Source: Bacillota bacterium
GTDB lineage: Bacteria; Bacillota; Tb-RUG-66
DNA: 5,114 nt
Assembly: GCA_016288255.1 (NCBI GenBank)
Contig: JAEEYS010000139.1
Span: forward strand, 1 to 5,114
Direction of reading: 5' to 3'
The position numbers and the translations under genes are program-made. Positions 1 through 5,114 of this stretch are shown in pieces. Below the pieces are notes generated by a model. That model searched no databases. It was given only the letters and a program-made list of their open reading frames with translations, and was not told where the DNA came from. The stretch's first letter is position 1; each line of letters opens with the position of its first letter.

Positions 1-344
1 AGCATATAGACAAAGAAACGGAAGAACAATTGACTGCCGTCAATATCGTGGTCATGTATGCGTCTCAAACCGTAATGGATAAGGATGGCCGTTTAAAGAT
101 CGACTTGGTGGGAGAAGGAAACGGCTACTACATAACCGGTGGTCAGATCGTTGAGATCACATGGAAAAAAGACGGACGATTCGATGCTACCACATTTTAT
201 GACAAACAGGGAAGAGAATTAAAATTCAATCCGGGCAATACTTTTATTGAAGTAGTGCCATACGAAGGAAAAGTGACTGCGGACGAGATAGAATTAAGCA
301 GAAAAGGATTCCCTGAAGTGAAATCGGAAGACGCGGAATCTTAA
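1..344 (+). CDS. DUF3048 (YerB-like) protein, C-terminal part, 5' truncated
   Basis: This is the 3' end of a gene that starts before the window. The frame is open from base 3 and reads HIDKETEEQL before NIVVMY, so the TTG at 30 is an internal Leu codon and not a start. The visible 113 residues match the pattern of the DUF3048 C-terminal domain: an N-I-V-V-M-Y strand, the D-G-R-L-K-I-D-L-V-G-E-G-N-G-Y-Y run, I-T-W-K-K, and a closing N-P-G-N-T-F-I-E-V-V-P. DUF3048 proteins such as B. subtilis YerB are usually secreted lipoproteins of about 300-350 residues with no established biochemical role. The lipobox and N-terminal domain would lie upstream and cannot be seen. The last residues form an acidic, charged tail. 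Family assignment is from motif recall and fairly sure; function is unknown. Confidence 0.85.
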   Translation, partial: HIDKETEEQLTAVNIVVMYASQTVMDKDGRLKIDLVGEGNGYYITGGQIVEITWKKDGRFDATTFYDKQGRELKFNPGNTFIEVVPYEGKVTADEIELSRKGFPEVKSEDAES

Positions 345-366
345 GGAAAAATCTGTCGGAAAAAAC

Positions 367-388
367 AAAAAGAATACGGTATCTTTTT
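367..388 (+). terminator. Weak AT-rich hairpin after the DUF3048 gene
   Basis: AAAAAGAATA (367-376) can pair with TATCTTTTT (380-388) across a CGG loop, with one bulged A. The right arm ends in five T residues followed by GG. The stem has only one G-C pair, so termination would be inefficient at best. It is placed where a terminator for the DUF3048 gene would be expected, just before the era promoter. It may be a chance pairing of A- and T-rich runs. Confidence 0.3.
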
Positions 389-408
389 GGATAGGATTCG
401 ATTATAAT
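380..408 (+). promoter_or_regulatory. Probable sigma-A promoter for era-recO-DUF4342
   Basis: A perfect TATAAT lies at 403-408, 33 bases before the era start codon. The position 17 bases upstream (380-385, TATCTT) is a poor -35 match, and there is no TG extension. Transcription would start near 415, giving a short leader with the ribosome site GAGGTGA at 431-437. The call rests on the -10 box and on its position in the only sizeable gap before era. Confidence 0.55.
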
Positions 409-441
409 AGAGGATAAAAGATTGAGATTTGAGGTGAAGGC

Positions 442-1338
442 ATGAAGTCAGGTTTTGTAGCAATCATAGGACGGCCCAATGTGGGAAAATCCACTTTATT
501 GAACCGATTGATCGGAGAAAAAGTAGTCATTATGTCAGATAAACCTCAAACCACCAGAAATTCGATCAAATGTATTTTGACAGAAAAGGATTTTCAGATC
601 GTTTTTTTGGATACGCCGGGAATCCACAAACCCAAAAACAAGCTGGGCGAATATATGGTAAAAGCGGCTTACGGCACTTTGGAAGAAGTGGACGCGGTGC
701 TTTTTATGACGGAATGCGATAAAAAAATGGGCCCGGGAGACGAATATATCTTAGAATCTTTAAAAGAAGTGGAAACACCGGTCATTTTGGTCATCAACAA
801 GGTAGATCAACTTTCCAAAGAAGCTTTGGCAGAGCGGATGACGCTTTATCAGGAATGGGCCGATACCTATCATTTGGATGAGGTGATCCCCATCTCCGCA
901 AAAGAAGGAGAAAATGTAGACCGTCTGTTACAAGTGGTATTGAGCCATTTGGAAGAAGGTCCGCAGTATTTTCCGGACGATATGATCACAGAACAGCCGG
1001 AGCGGGTGATCATTGCGGAGCTGATCCGAGAAAAGATCCTAAAAAATACGTATGATGAAGTGCCTCACGGTATTGCGGTAGAGGTAGATCAGGTCAAAGA
1101 GAGAGATAACGGTGTGGTTTATGTGCAAGCTACCATTTATTGCGAGAAAAAAAGTCATAAGCACATTATTATCGGCAACAACGGCCAAATGTTGAAAAAA
1201 GTGGGCAGTGAAGCCAGAATGGATGTGCAGGCTTTACTGGGAGCGCCTGTTTTTTTGGATTTGTGGGTAAAAGTCAATGAAGATTGGCGCAATAAGAGTA
1301 AATCCTTGAACCAGTTCGGTTATGTTTCGGAATCGTAG
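442..1338 (+). CDS. era: GTPase Era
   Basis: Era is an essential GTPase that binds near the 3' end of 16S rRNA and assists assembly of the small ribosomal subunit; it acts in the cytoplasm and at the inner face of the membrane. At 298 residues it has the normal family length. The GTPase domain shows G1 GRPNVGKS at 10-17, G2 region KPQTTR at 34-39, G3 DTPG at 57-60, G4 NKVD at 119-122 and G5 SAKE at 152-155. The C-terminal KH RNA-binding domain covers about residues 200-285, with its GxxG loop as GNNG at 245-248 and the usual LWVKV..DWRNK tail. The ATG at 442 follows GAGGTGA (431-437) and gives the standard Era N-terminus directly before the P-loop. It is first in a tight group with recO and the DUF4342 gene. 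All key residues look intact. Confidence 0.98.
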   Translation: MKSGFVAIIGRPNVGKSTLLNRLIGEKVVIMSDKPQTTRNSIKCILTEKDFQIVFLDTPGIHKPKNKLGEYMVKAAYGTLEEVDAVLFMTECDKKMGPGDEYILESLKEVETPVILVINKVDQLSKEALAERMTLYQEWADTYHLDEVIPISAKEGENVDRLLQVVLSHLEEGPQYFPDDMITEQPERVIIAELIREKILKNTYDEVPHGIAVEVDQVKERDNGVVYVQATIYCEKKSHKHIIIGNNGQMLKKVGSEARMDVQALLGAPVFLDLWVKVNEDWRNKSKSLNQFGYVSES

Positions 1339-1341
1339 ACC

Positions 1342-2100
1342 ATGAAATATGAAAAAGTGGAAGCCATTGTGGCAAAGCATTATCCTTTGGGAGAGACCAG
1401 CAATATTTTGGTGCTGCTGACAAAGGAAAGAGGAAAGCTGAAAGCAGTGGCGAAAGGAAATAAAAAATTAAAAAACGCGCTGTTCGGCGGTACCCAGCCT
1501 GTAACCTATTCCGAGTTCGTTTTATATAATGGAAAAGGCGGTTTAAAAACCATTACACAGTATAAAGCCATCGATCCTTTTATGAAAATCAAAAGCGATC
1601 TGGTCAAAACAGCGTGGGCTTTGTTTTATTTGGAGGTCTGTCAGGACTTTTTTCAGCAGGAAGAGGAAAATCGTCCTTTGTTCGATCTGCTATACCAAAC
1701 GCTGCGGTTTTTGGAACAGTATGAAGGAGATATGCGGGTATTGGAGATTTCCTTTTTGATGCATCTCTTTTCGGTCATCGGGTATATGCCGGAAATGAAT
1801 TTCTGCAGTAATTGTAAAAAAGACTGGAAAGCGCAAAAGACGGAAGAAGCCTTTTATTTTTCCGCCAAAAAAGGCGGTGTTCTTTGCCCGGACTGCAGTG
1901 ACGGCATTCTGGATGAAAAGATTTATCTGGGAGACGTTAAAATGCTGTCGGCCCTGCGGGATTGGGATTATAAAGATCTGGAAAGGTTAAAAATACCGGA
2001 AAAGAATATAAGATTCTATGAATCTATTTTGATCCCGTTTTTGGAATATTATATGGAAAGAAAAATCAAAAGCATTGATTTTATAAAAAAATTGAATTAG
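1342..2100 (+). CDS. recO: DNA repair protein RecO
   Basis: RecO loads RecA onto SSB-coated single-stranded DNA together with RecR, and anneals complementary strands in recombinational repair. The 252 residues match the family length. The N-terminal OB-fold is recognisable at about 5-80 (E-A-I-V-A-K-H-Y-P-L-G-E-T-S-N-I-L then T-K-E-R-G-K-L-K-A-V-A-K-G). A helical domain follows. The zinc-binding cysteines are present as C155-x2-C158 and C182-x2-C185, the four-Cys arrangement found in many Bacillota RecO proteins. The ATG lies 3 bases after the era stop codon. Its ribosome site is weak (GGAA at 1329-1332, inside the era end), so translation is probably coupled to era. The era-recO pair is a common Bacillota arrangement and supports the call. 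Confidence 0.96.
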   Translation: MKYEKVEAIVAKHYPLGETSNILVLLTKERGKLKAVAKGNKKLKNALFGGTQPVTYSEFVLYNGKGGLKTITQYKAIDPFMKIKSDLVKTAWALFYLEVCQDFFQQEEENRPLFDLLYQTLRFLEQYEGDMRVLEISFLMHLFSVIGYMPEMNFCSNCKKDWKAQKTEEAFYFSAKKGGVLCPDCSDGILDEKIYLGDVKMLSALRDWDYKDLERLKIPEKNIRFYESILIPFLEYYMERKIKSIDFIKKLN

Positions 2101-2116
2101 AAGGGAAGAATATATC

Positions 2117-2536
2117 ATGAATGAAAAAATGGAATTGATCGATGAAGTCAGAGCCAGAATCAATGTAAGTTATGAAGAAGCAAAAGAAGCGTTGGAAGAA
2201 GCGGATTATGACGTATTGGACGCGATCATTTTGCTGGAAAACAAAAAGCCGAAAGCTGAAAATTTGAAAGCAAAAGGTTCGGAATTGTTGGACAAAGTGA
2301 AAGACTTGGTCAAAGAAGGCAATGTGACCAGGATCAAAGTAAAAAGCAAAGAAAAAGTCATATTGGATCTGCCTATGACAGTGGGTGCGGCAGGCGTATT
2401 GCTGGCACCGCAGATCGCTTTGATCGGCAGTGTGGTAGCACTTTTAAGCAGCTGCAGTATTGAAGTGGAAAAAAACGGTGAAATCAAAACATTCGGAAAT
2501 GAAAGCAGTGAAGAAACAAGCGTCGATGAAGAATAA
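2117..2536 (+). CDS. DUF4342 protein with UBA/EF-Ts-like N-terminus
   Basis: This 139-residue protein has three visible parts. Residues about 5-42 resemble a UBA/EF-Ts N-terminal three-helix fold (EVRARINVSYEEAKEALEE, then D-Y-D-V-L-D-A-I-I-L-L-E). Residues about 52-118 match DUF4342: KEGNVTRIKVK, then ILDLPMTVG, a hydrophobic stretch at 87-112, and CSIEVE. The tail is short and acidic. The hydrophobic stretch is long enough to touch or cross a membrane, although it could be packed inside a domain. No catalytic motif is visible and the function is not known. The ATG follows AAGGGAAG (2101-2108), which begins directly after the recO stop, so it is transcribed with era and recO. It is the last gene before a strong terminator. 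Family assignment is from motif recall. Confidence 0.85.
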   Translation: MNEKMELIDEVRARINVSYEEAKEALEEADYDVLDAIILLENKKPKAENLKAKGSELLDKVKDLVKEGNVTRIKVKSKEKVILDLPMTVGAAGVLLAPQIALIGSVVALLSSCSIEVEKNGEIKTFGNESSEETSVDEE

Positions 2537-2550
2537 GTCATAAATAATTT

Positions 2551-2581
2551 AAGAAATCTGCCTTTGGCAGATTTCTTTTTT
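2551..2581 (+). terminator. Intrinsic terminator of the era-recO-DUF4342 unit
   Basis: AAGAAATCTGCC (2551-2562) pairs perfectly with GGCAGATTTCTT (2566-2577) around a TTT loop, giving a 12-bp stem. A run of six T residues occupies 2576-2581, overlapping the end of the stem. It lies 14 bases after the DUF4342 stop codon. This is the clearest terminator in the window and marks the end of the first transcription unit. Confidence 0.93.
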
Positions 2582-2600
2582 GTACCGTTTCTTTTATAAT
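2572..2600 (+). promoter_or_regulatory. Probable promoter of the SpoIIM-family gene
   Basis: A perfect TATAAT is at 2595-2600, 32 bases before the TTG start. The -35 position with a 17-base spacer (2572-2577, TTTCTT) is weak and lies inside the right arm and T-run of the preceding terminator. Transcription would start near 2607. The position between a terminator and a gene with a strong ribosome site supports it. A sporulation sigma factor cannot be excluded, but I see no matching pair of boxes. Confidence 0.5.
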
Positions 2601-2632
2601 AGGATTTAGAATAGAGAAAAGGAGGAGGCATT

Positions 2633-3355
2633 TTGTCTAAATATTCGTGGAATGAAGAACAGCAGATGAATCTTTCTGAGTTGGAGCGGGAAAATGTCCT
2701 CCAAACAGAAATGGATATAGAGGAGCCGATGGAAGAGATCAAAGAAAAGAAATCCTTCTGGGGCGCTTTTCAAGACGCTTTGAGAGGGGTCTCCCGTTAT
2801 GTGATCTTATCTTCCATTATTTTGGTGATCGGCTGCATTTTGGGATATGTTTTGTATTTAAAAAAAGGGGAGATCGATCTGGATCTGTACAGCGGACTGG
2901 GTTATGTCAAAGAGATCGCGGGAGAGATCGCGGGGAAAAGCCTTCTTTATCAGATCGGATATGTCTTTTGGAATAATTTGAGAGTGTCTTTGATCTTTTT
3001 GTTTGCGGGAATGGTATTGTTTTTGGTGCCGATGCTGGGACTGACCGTAAACGGCATGATCATCGGCGTTTTGCTCGGCGTCATTTATGACGGCGGACAA
3101 GGATTTTTGACTTTTTTAGCGGGTATTTTACCTCACGGTATTTTTGAGATCCCGGCTCTGCTTCTTTGCAGCGCGCTGGGTATCAAATTCAGCTTCAATT
3201 TGATTTTCGGCGAAAAAAATAAGACCAGAAAAGAATCTTTTCGAAACAATTGGACGTATTTAAAATATATCTTGCCTTTTGCGGCTCTGCTGCTCCTGTT
3301 GGCTGCCGCGATAGAAATGGGTGTGACCGGAAGAATCATGGAATATTTTTTATGA
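2633..3355 (+). CDS. SpoIIM/DUF95-family membrane protein
   Basis: This 240-residue integral membrane protein has the hallmarks of the SpoIIM (DUF95) family: W-N-N at 113-115 before a membrane span, the N-G pair at 140-141, and the signature ILPHGIFEIPALLL at 165-178 with P167-H168-G169 and E172. Likely membrane segments are at about 57-76, 117-136, 137-152, 157-185 and 209-229. An acidic, charged cytoplasmic tail of about 45 residues precedes the first span. The start is TTG, chosen because AAGGAGGAGG (2619-2628) lies just upstream. In sporulating Bacillota, SpoIIM joins SpoIID and SpoIIP in the peptidoglycan machinery that drives engulfment of the forespore. DUF95 members also occur in non-sporulating species with unknown roles. 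No other sporulation genes flank it here, so it may be a paralogue and not spoIIM itself; the symbol is left blank. Confidence 0.82.
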   Translation: MSKYSWNEEQQMNLSELERENVLQTEMDIEEPMEEIKEKKSFWGAFQDALRGVSRYVILSSIILVIGCILGYVLYLKKGEIDLDLYSGLGYVKEIAGEIAGKSLLYQIGYVFWNNLRVSLIFLFAGMVLFLVPMLGLTVNGMIIGVLLGVIYDGGQGFLTFLAGILPHGIFEIPALLLCSALGIKFSFNLIFGEKNKTRKESFRNNWTYLKYILPFAALLLLLAAAIEMGVTGRIMEYFL

Positions 3356-3475
3356 TCTCCTTTCGGGAAAAGAAGTTTGTGGCACACTAATAGGGATAAA
3401 AAGCTGTAATAACAGAGAAAATACAGCACAAAGGAAAAATGACGCAGAATAAATAAAAAAATAGTGTTATATACC
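3356..3475 (+). other. Gap between the SpoIIM-family gene and the ccpN promoter
   Basis: No gene is supported here. There is no hairpin followed by a T-run, so the SpoIIM-family transcript may read into ccpN. Small symmetric elements are present: TGTG-G-CACA at 3378-3386, and GCTGTA (3403-3408) facing TACAGC (3422-3427) across 13 bases. Both are short enough to be chance. The stretch from about 3396 to 3470 is very A-rich. Confidence 0.5.
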
Positions 3476-3504
3476 TTGTCGAAAAAATTACAATATGATA
3501 TACT
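3476..3504 (+). promoter_or_regulatory. Extended -10 sigma-A promoter of ccpN-yqfL-ppdK
   Basis: The -35 box is TTGTCG (3476-3481) and the -10 box TATACT (3499-3504), separated by exactly 17 bases. A TG at 3496-3497, one base before the -10, makes an extended -10 element. The expected transcription start is near 3511, giving a leader of about 40 bases before the ATG at 3551. This is the best-formed promoter in the window. It also excludes the upstream in-frame TTG at 3464 as the start codon, because that codon would not be in the transcript. Confidence 0.8.
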
Positions 3505-3519
3505 AATATCTGGTTGTAA
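3488..3519. promoter_or_regulatory. Nested dyad over the ccpN -10 box, candidate operator
   Basis: Two inverted repeats share one centre, between 3503 and 3504. The outer arms are TTACAA (3488-3493) and TTGTAA (3514-3519); the inner arms are GATAT (3497-3501) and ATATC (3506-3510). Eleven of sixteen symmetric base pairs match across 32 bases. The dyad covers the -10 box and the expected transcription start, where a dimeric repressor would block initiation. The product of the downstream gene, an HTH repressor, is the obvious candidate to bind it, but this is inference. AT-rich sequence raises the chance of accidental symmetry. Confidence 0.45.
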
Positions 3520-3550
3520 GAACTTAAATCACGCAAATGAGGTATATATT

Positions 3551-4174
3551 ATGGAATTATCACCAAGACATAATGAAATTATTTCCATTGTGCGGGAAAA
3601 GGAACCCATTACCAGCAAGGAAATAGCGGAAGGTCTCCATTTGAGCAGAGCTGCTTTGAGAGCGGATCTATCCGTTTTGGTACGTGCTGGTATTCTTTAT
3701 GCAAGGCCGAATGTTGGATATTTTTATAATAAAAATTCTAACATTTCTTTTATGAAAGGGAATATCGATAATATCAAGATCAAGGATATTTATTCCTTGC
3801 CGGTTGTGGTAACGGAGGAAACCAAGATCTATGACGCTATCGTCACTCTGTTTATGGAAGATACCGGCTCTTTGTTTGTAACGGACAAAAATGGGGATCT
3901 ATCCGGTATCGTTTCCAGAAAAGATATCATCAAGGCGATTTTGGGAAAACTGGATATCAACCAAGTGCCGATTGGAGTAATTATGACCCGTATGCCGAAT
4001 ATCATTACGATCGACCCGGAAGATACCATTACTTTTGCGGCGAACAAGATGATCGAGCATGAGGTGGATTCCATGCCTGTCATTAAAAAGGGAGAAACAG
4101 GACAGAAGGTGATCGGTAAAATATCCAAAACCACGATTACAAAGTTCTTTGCAGAGCTTTTTAAAGATTTTTGA
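3551..4174 (+). CDS. ccpN: CcpN-like HTH transcriptional repressor with two CBS domains
   Basis: This 207-residue regulator resembles B. subtilis CcpN, which represses gluconeogenic genes (gapB, pckA) when glucose is present and responds to adenine nucleotides through its CBS pair. A winged helix-turn-helix covers about 5-58, with the recognition region LSRAALRADLSVLVRAGIL followed by the family's characteristic A-R-P-x-V-G-Y-F-Y at 51-59. CBS 1 is at about 78-132 (ending GIVSRKDIIKAIL) and CBS 2 at about 141-203 (VIMTRMPNIITIDPEDTI, then V-D-S-M-P-V-I). The ATG at 3551 was chosen because GAGGT (3539-3543) lies 7 bases upstream, it gives the usual CcpN N-terminus, and the in-frame TTG at 3464 lies upstream of the promoter. 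It is followed 14 bases later by yqfL, as in B. subtilis. Targets here may include ppdK; that is inference. Confidence 0.9.
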   Translation: MELSPRHNEIISIVREKEPITSKEIAEGLHLSRAALRADLSVLVRAGILYARPNVGYFYNKNSNISFMKGNIDNIKIKDIYSLPVVVTEETKIYDAIVTLFMEDTGSLFVTDKNGDLSGIVSRKDIIKAILGKLDINQVPIGVIMTRMPNIITIDPEDTITFAANKMIEHEVDSMPVIKKGETGQKVIGKISKTTITKFFAELFKDF

Positions 4175-4188
4175 AAGGATCATACAAT

Positions 4189-5007
4189 ATGAAAAAAGTG
4201 GTCATCCATATTATTTCCGACTCGATCGGAGAAACCGCAGATGTTGTGGTAAAGGCAACTGCCAGCCAGTTTGGCGATAATATATCCCGGATCGTTCGTC
4301 ATCCTTATGTGACAGAAAAAACGGTCATTGATGATGTGATCAGTACCATCAAGCAAAATGAAGAAGAAACGGGTATGATCGCTTTTACTGTCGTGATTGA
4401 AGAGTTAAAAGAGTATTTGGTAAAGAGGACAGAGGAAGAAGGAATCCCGACAGTAGATATTTTGGGACCGATGATCACGGCTTTGTCAAAAATGGCAAAA
4501 GAAGCGCCTTTGATGGAACCGGGACTGATCCGCAAACTGGATAAGAATTATTTTAAAAAGATCGAAGCAGTGGAATTTGCGGTAAAATATGACGATGGAA
4601 AAGATCCGAGAGGACTGATGCAGGCGGATATCGTTTTGGTGGGGATCTCCAGAACTTCCAAAACACCTCTTAGCATGTATTTGGCCCACAAGGGTTACAA
4701 GGTGGCCAATGTGCCTTTGGTGCCGGAAGTAGCGCCGCCGGAAGAATTGTTCCAGATCAACCAGAATAAGATAGTGGGACTTACGGTGAATATCGAGCAG
4801 CTCATGCGTATCAGAAGAGAACGGTTAAAGGCGCTGGGATTAAAGGACAATGCCAGCTATGCCGCGCCGGAAAGGATCACCAAAGAATTGGAATATGCCG
4901 AAAAAATCATGAAACGGCTAGGCTGTATCGTGATCAATATATCTAACAAAGCAGTAGAAGAAACTTCAAATATCATTTTACAAACTATTAAGTTAAATAA
5001 TCACTAG
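4189..5007 (+). CDS. yqfL: Pyruvate, phosphate dikinase regulatory protein (ADP-dependent kinase/Pi-dependent pyrophosphorylase)
   Basis: This cytoplasmic bifunctional enzyme of the DUF299/PPSR family inactivates PPDK by ADP-dependent phosphorylation of a threonine next to the catalytic histidine, and reactivates it by a phosphate-dependent reaction releasing pyrophosphate. The 272 residues match the family length. The N-terminus [17 protein letters not shown] (7-23) is typical. The P-loop-like nucleotide site is [11 protein letters not shown] at 152-162, followed by [16 protein letters not shown] at 165-180 and the conserved [10 protein letters not shown] at 208-217. The ATG at 4189 follows AAAGGA (4174-4179) and gives the normal [12 protein letters not shown] start; the in-frame TTG at 4171 overlaps the ccpN stop and precedes the ribosome site, so it was rejected. 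Its location directly before ppdK identifies PPDK, and not PEP synthase, as the likely target. Confidence 0.95.
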   Translation: MKKVVIHIISDSIGETADVVVKATASQFGDNISRIVRHPYVTEKTVIDDVISTIKQNEEETGMIAFTVVIEELKEYLVKRTEEEGIPTVDILGPMITALSKMAKEAPLMEPGLIRKLDKNYFKKIEAVEFAVKYDDGKDPRGLMQADIVLVGISRTSKTPLSMYLAHKGYKVANVPLVPEVAPPEELFQINQNKIVGLTVNIEQLMRIRRERLKALGLKDNASYAAPERITKELEYAEKIMKRLGCIVINISNKAVEETSNIILQTIKLNNH

Positions 5008-5018
5008 GAGGCAAACAA

Positions 5019-5114
5019 ATGGGAAAAAAAATGGTTTACTCTTTTGGCGAAGGAAATGCCAATATGCGGAACTTATTAGGTGGTAAAGGGGCAAATTTAG
5101 CAGAAATGAGCAAC
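5019..5114 (+). CDS. ppdK: Pyruvate, phosphate dikinase, N-terminus only (3' truncated by window end)
   Basis: The first 32 codons of PPDK are visible: the strand [11 protein letters not shown], then [13 protein letters not shown], which is the start of the ATP-grasp nucleotide-binding domain with the conserved lysine at K23. The full enzyme is usually about 870-890 residues and interconverts pyruvate, ATP and phosphate with phosphoenolpyruvate, AMP and pyrophosphate via a phosphohistidine domain. The ATG is preceded by a perfect AGGAGG at 5006-5011, which overlaps the yqfL stop codon and leaves 7 bases of spacing, indicating strong translation and transcription with yqfL. The catalytic histidine and regulatory threonine lie outside the window. 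PEP synthase is less likely from this N-terminus. Confidence 0.94.
   Translation, partial: MGKKMVYSFGEGNANMRNLLGGKGANLAEMSN

Noticed and set aside
30..344. A complete 104-residue gene starting with TTG at 30
   Set aside because: The frame is open to the window edge and the upstream residues continue the DUF3048 domain, so this is the end of a larger gene.
1174..1185. GNNG in the Era KH loop in place of the common GK-type loop
   Set aside because: Only the GxxG frame is fixed in KH domains and other Era proteins vary at these positions, so this is normal variation.
2206..2742. 178-codon open frame on the - strand
   Set aside because: It runs antisense through the DUF4342 gene, the terminator and the start of the SpoIIM-family gene, is Ser/Phe-rich as expected of a shadow frame, and resembles no family I know.
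3403..3427. Inverted repeat GCTGTA/TACAGC as a terminator for the SpoIIM-family gene
   Set aside because: Six-bp stem, 13-base loop and no T-run follow it, so it is not a convincing terminator.
3439..3456. Tiny open frame of five codons after an A-rich GGA
   Set aside because: Too short to support, no conserved context, and it lies upstream of the mapped-looking ccpN promoter.
3464..3550. Upstream TTG extension of the CcpN-like gene, adding 29 residues
   Set aside because: The extension runs across the promoter boxes, lacks a ribosome site and does not match the family N-terminus; the ATG at 3551 has GAGGT at a good distance.
3829..4183. Antisense open frames opposite the CcpN-like gene
   Set aside because: They mirror a clear coding gene on the other strand, with no ribosome site or recognisable domain.
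4171..4188. TTG start giving six extra residues on the PPDK regulator
   Set aside because: It overlaps the ccpN stop and lies before the AAAGGA ribosome site; the ATG at 4189 gives the normal family start.

Overview
The window looks like an ordinary housekeeping segment of a low-to-medium GC Bacillota chromosome, most likely an anaerobic Clostridia-type bacterium. This rests on A-rich AGGAGG-type ribosome sites, sigma-A promoters with TATAAT boxes, a SpoIIM-family gene, and the pairing of a PPDK regulatory protein with pyruvate phosphate dikinase. All supported genes lie on the + strand. I see no mobile element, CRISPR array, tRNA or rRNA.

Layout: the window opens inside the 3' end of a DUF3048 (YerB-like) gene (1-344). 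A short gap carries a weak hairpin and a good -10 box. Next come era (442-1338), recO (1342-2100) and a DUF4342 gene (2117-2536), closely packed and ended by a strong intrinsic terminator (2551-2581). A SpoIIM/DUF95-family membrane protein gene follows (2633-3355, TTG start), with its own apparent promoter immediately after that terminator. A 195-base gap then holds a well-formed extended -10 promoter lying within a nested dyad symmetry. This promoter should drive ccpN (3551-4174, HTH plus two CBS domains), yqfL (4189-5007, PPDK regulatory kinase/pyrophosphorylase) and ppdK (from 5019, cut by the window end after 32 codons).

How they work together: era and recO serve ribosome maturation/cell-cycle control and recombinational repair. 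The last three genes form a carbon-metabolism control unit at the phosphoenolpyruvate/pyruvate node: a nucleotide-sensing type repressor, an enzyme that switches PPDK on and off by phosphorylation, and PPDK itself. The era-recO ... ccpN-yqfL order recalls Bacillus subtilis, where glyQ-glyS lie between the two pairs; here DUF4342 and SpoIIM-family genes take that place.

I found no convincing undescribed system. The items most worth a second look are the dyad centred on the ccpN -10 box, and the two poorly characterised genes between recO and ccpN. Several upstream TTG starts produce over-long versions of ccpN and yqfL; the starts were chosen from ribosome sites, promoter position and family N-termini.
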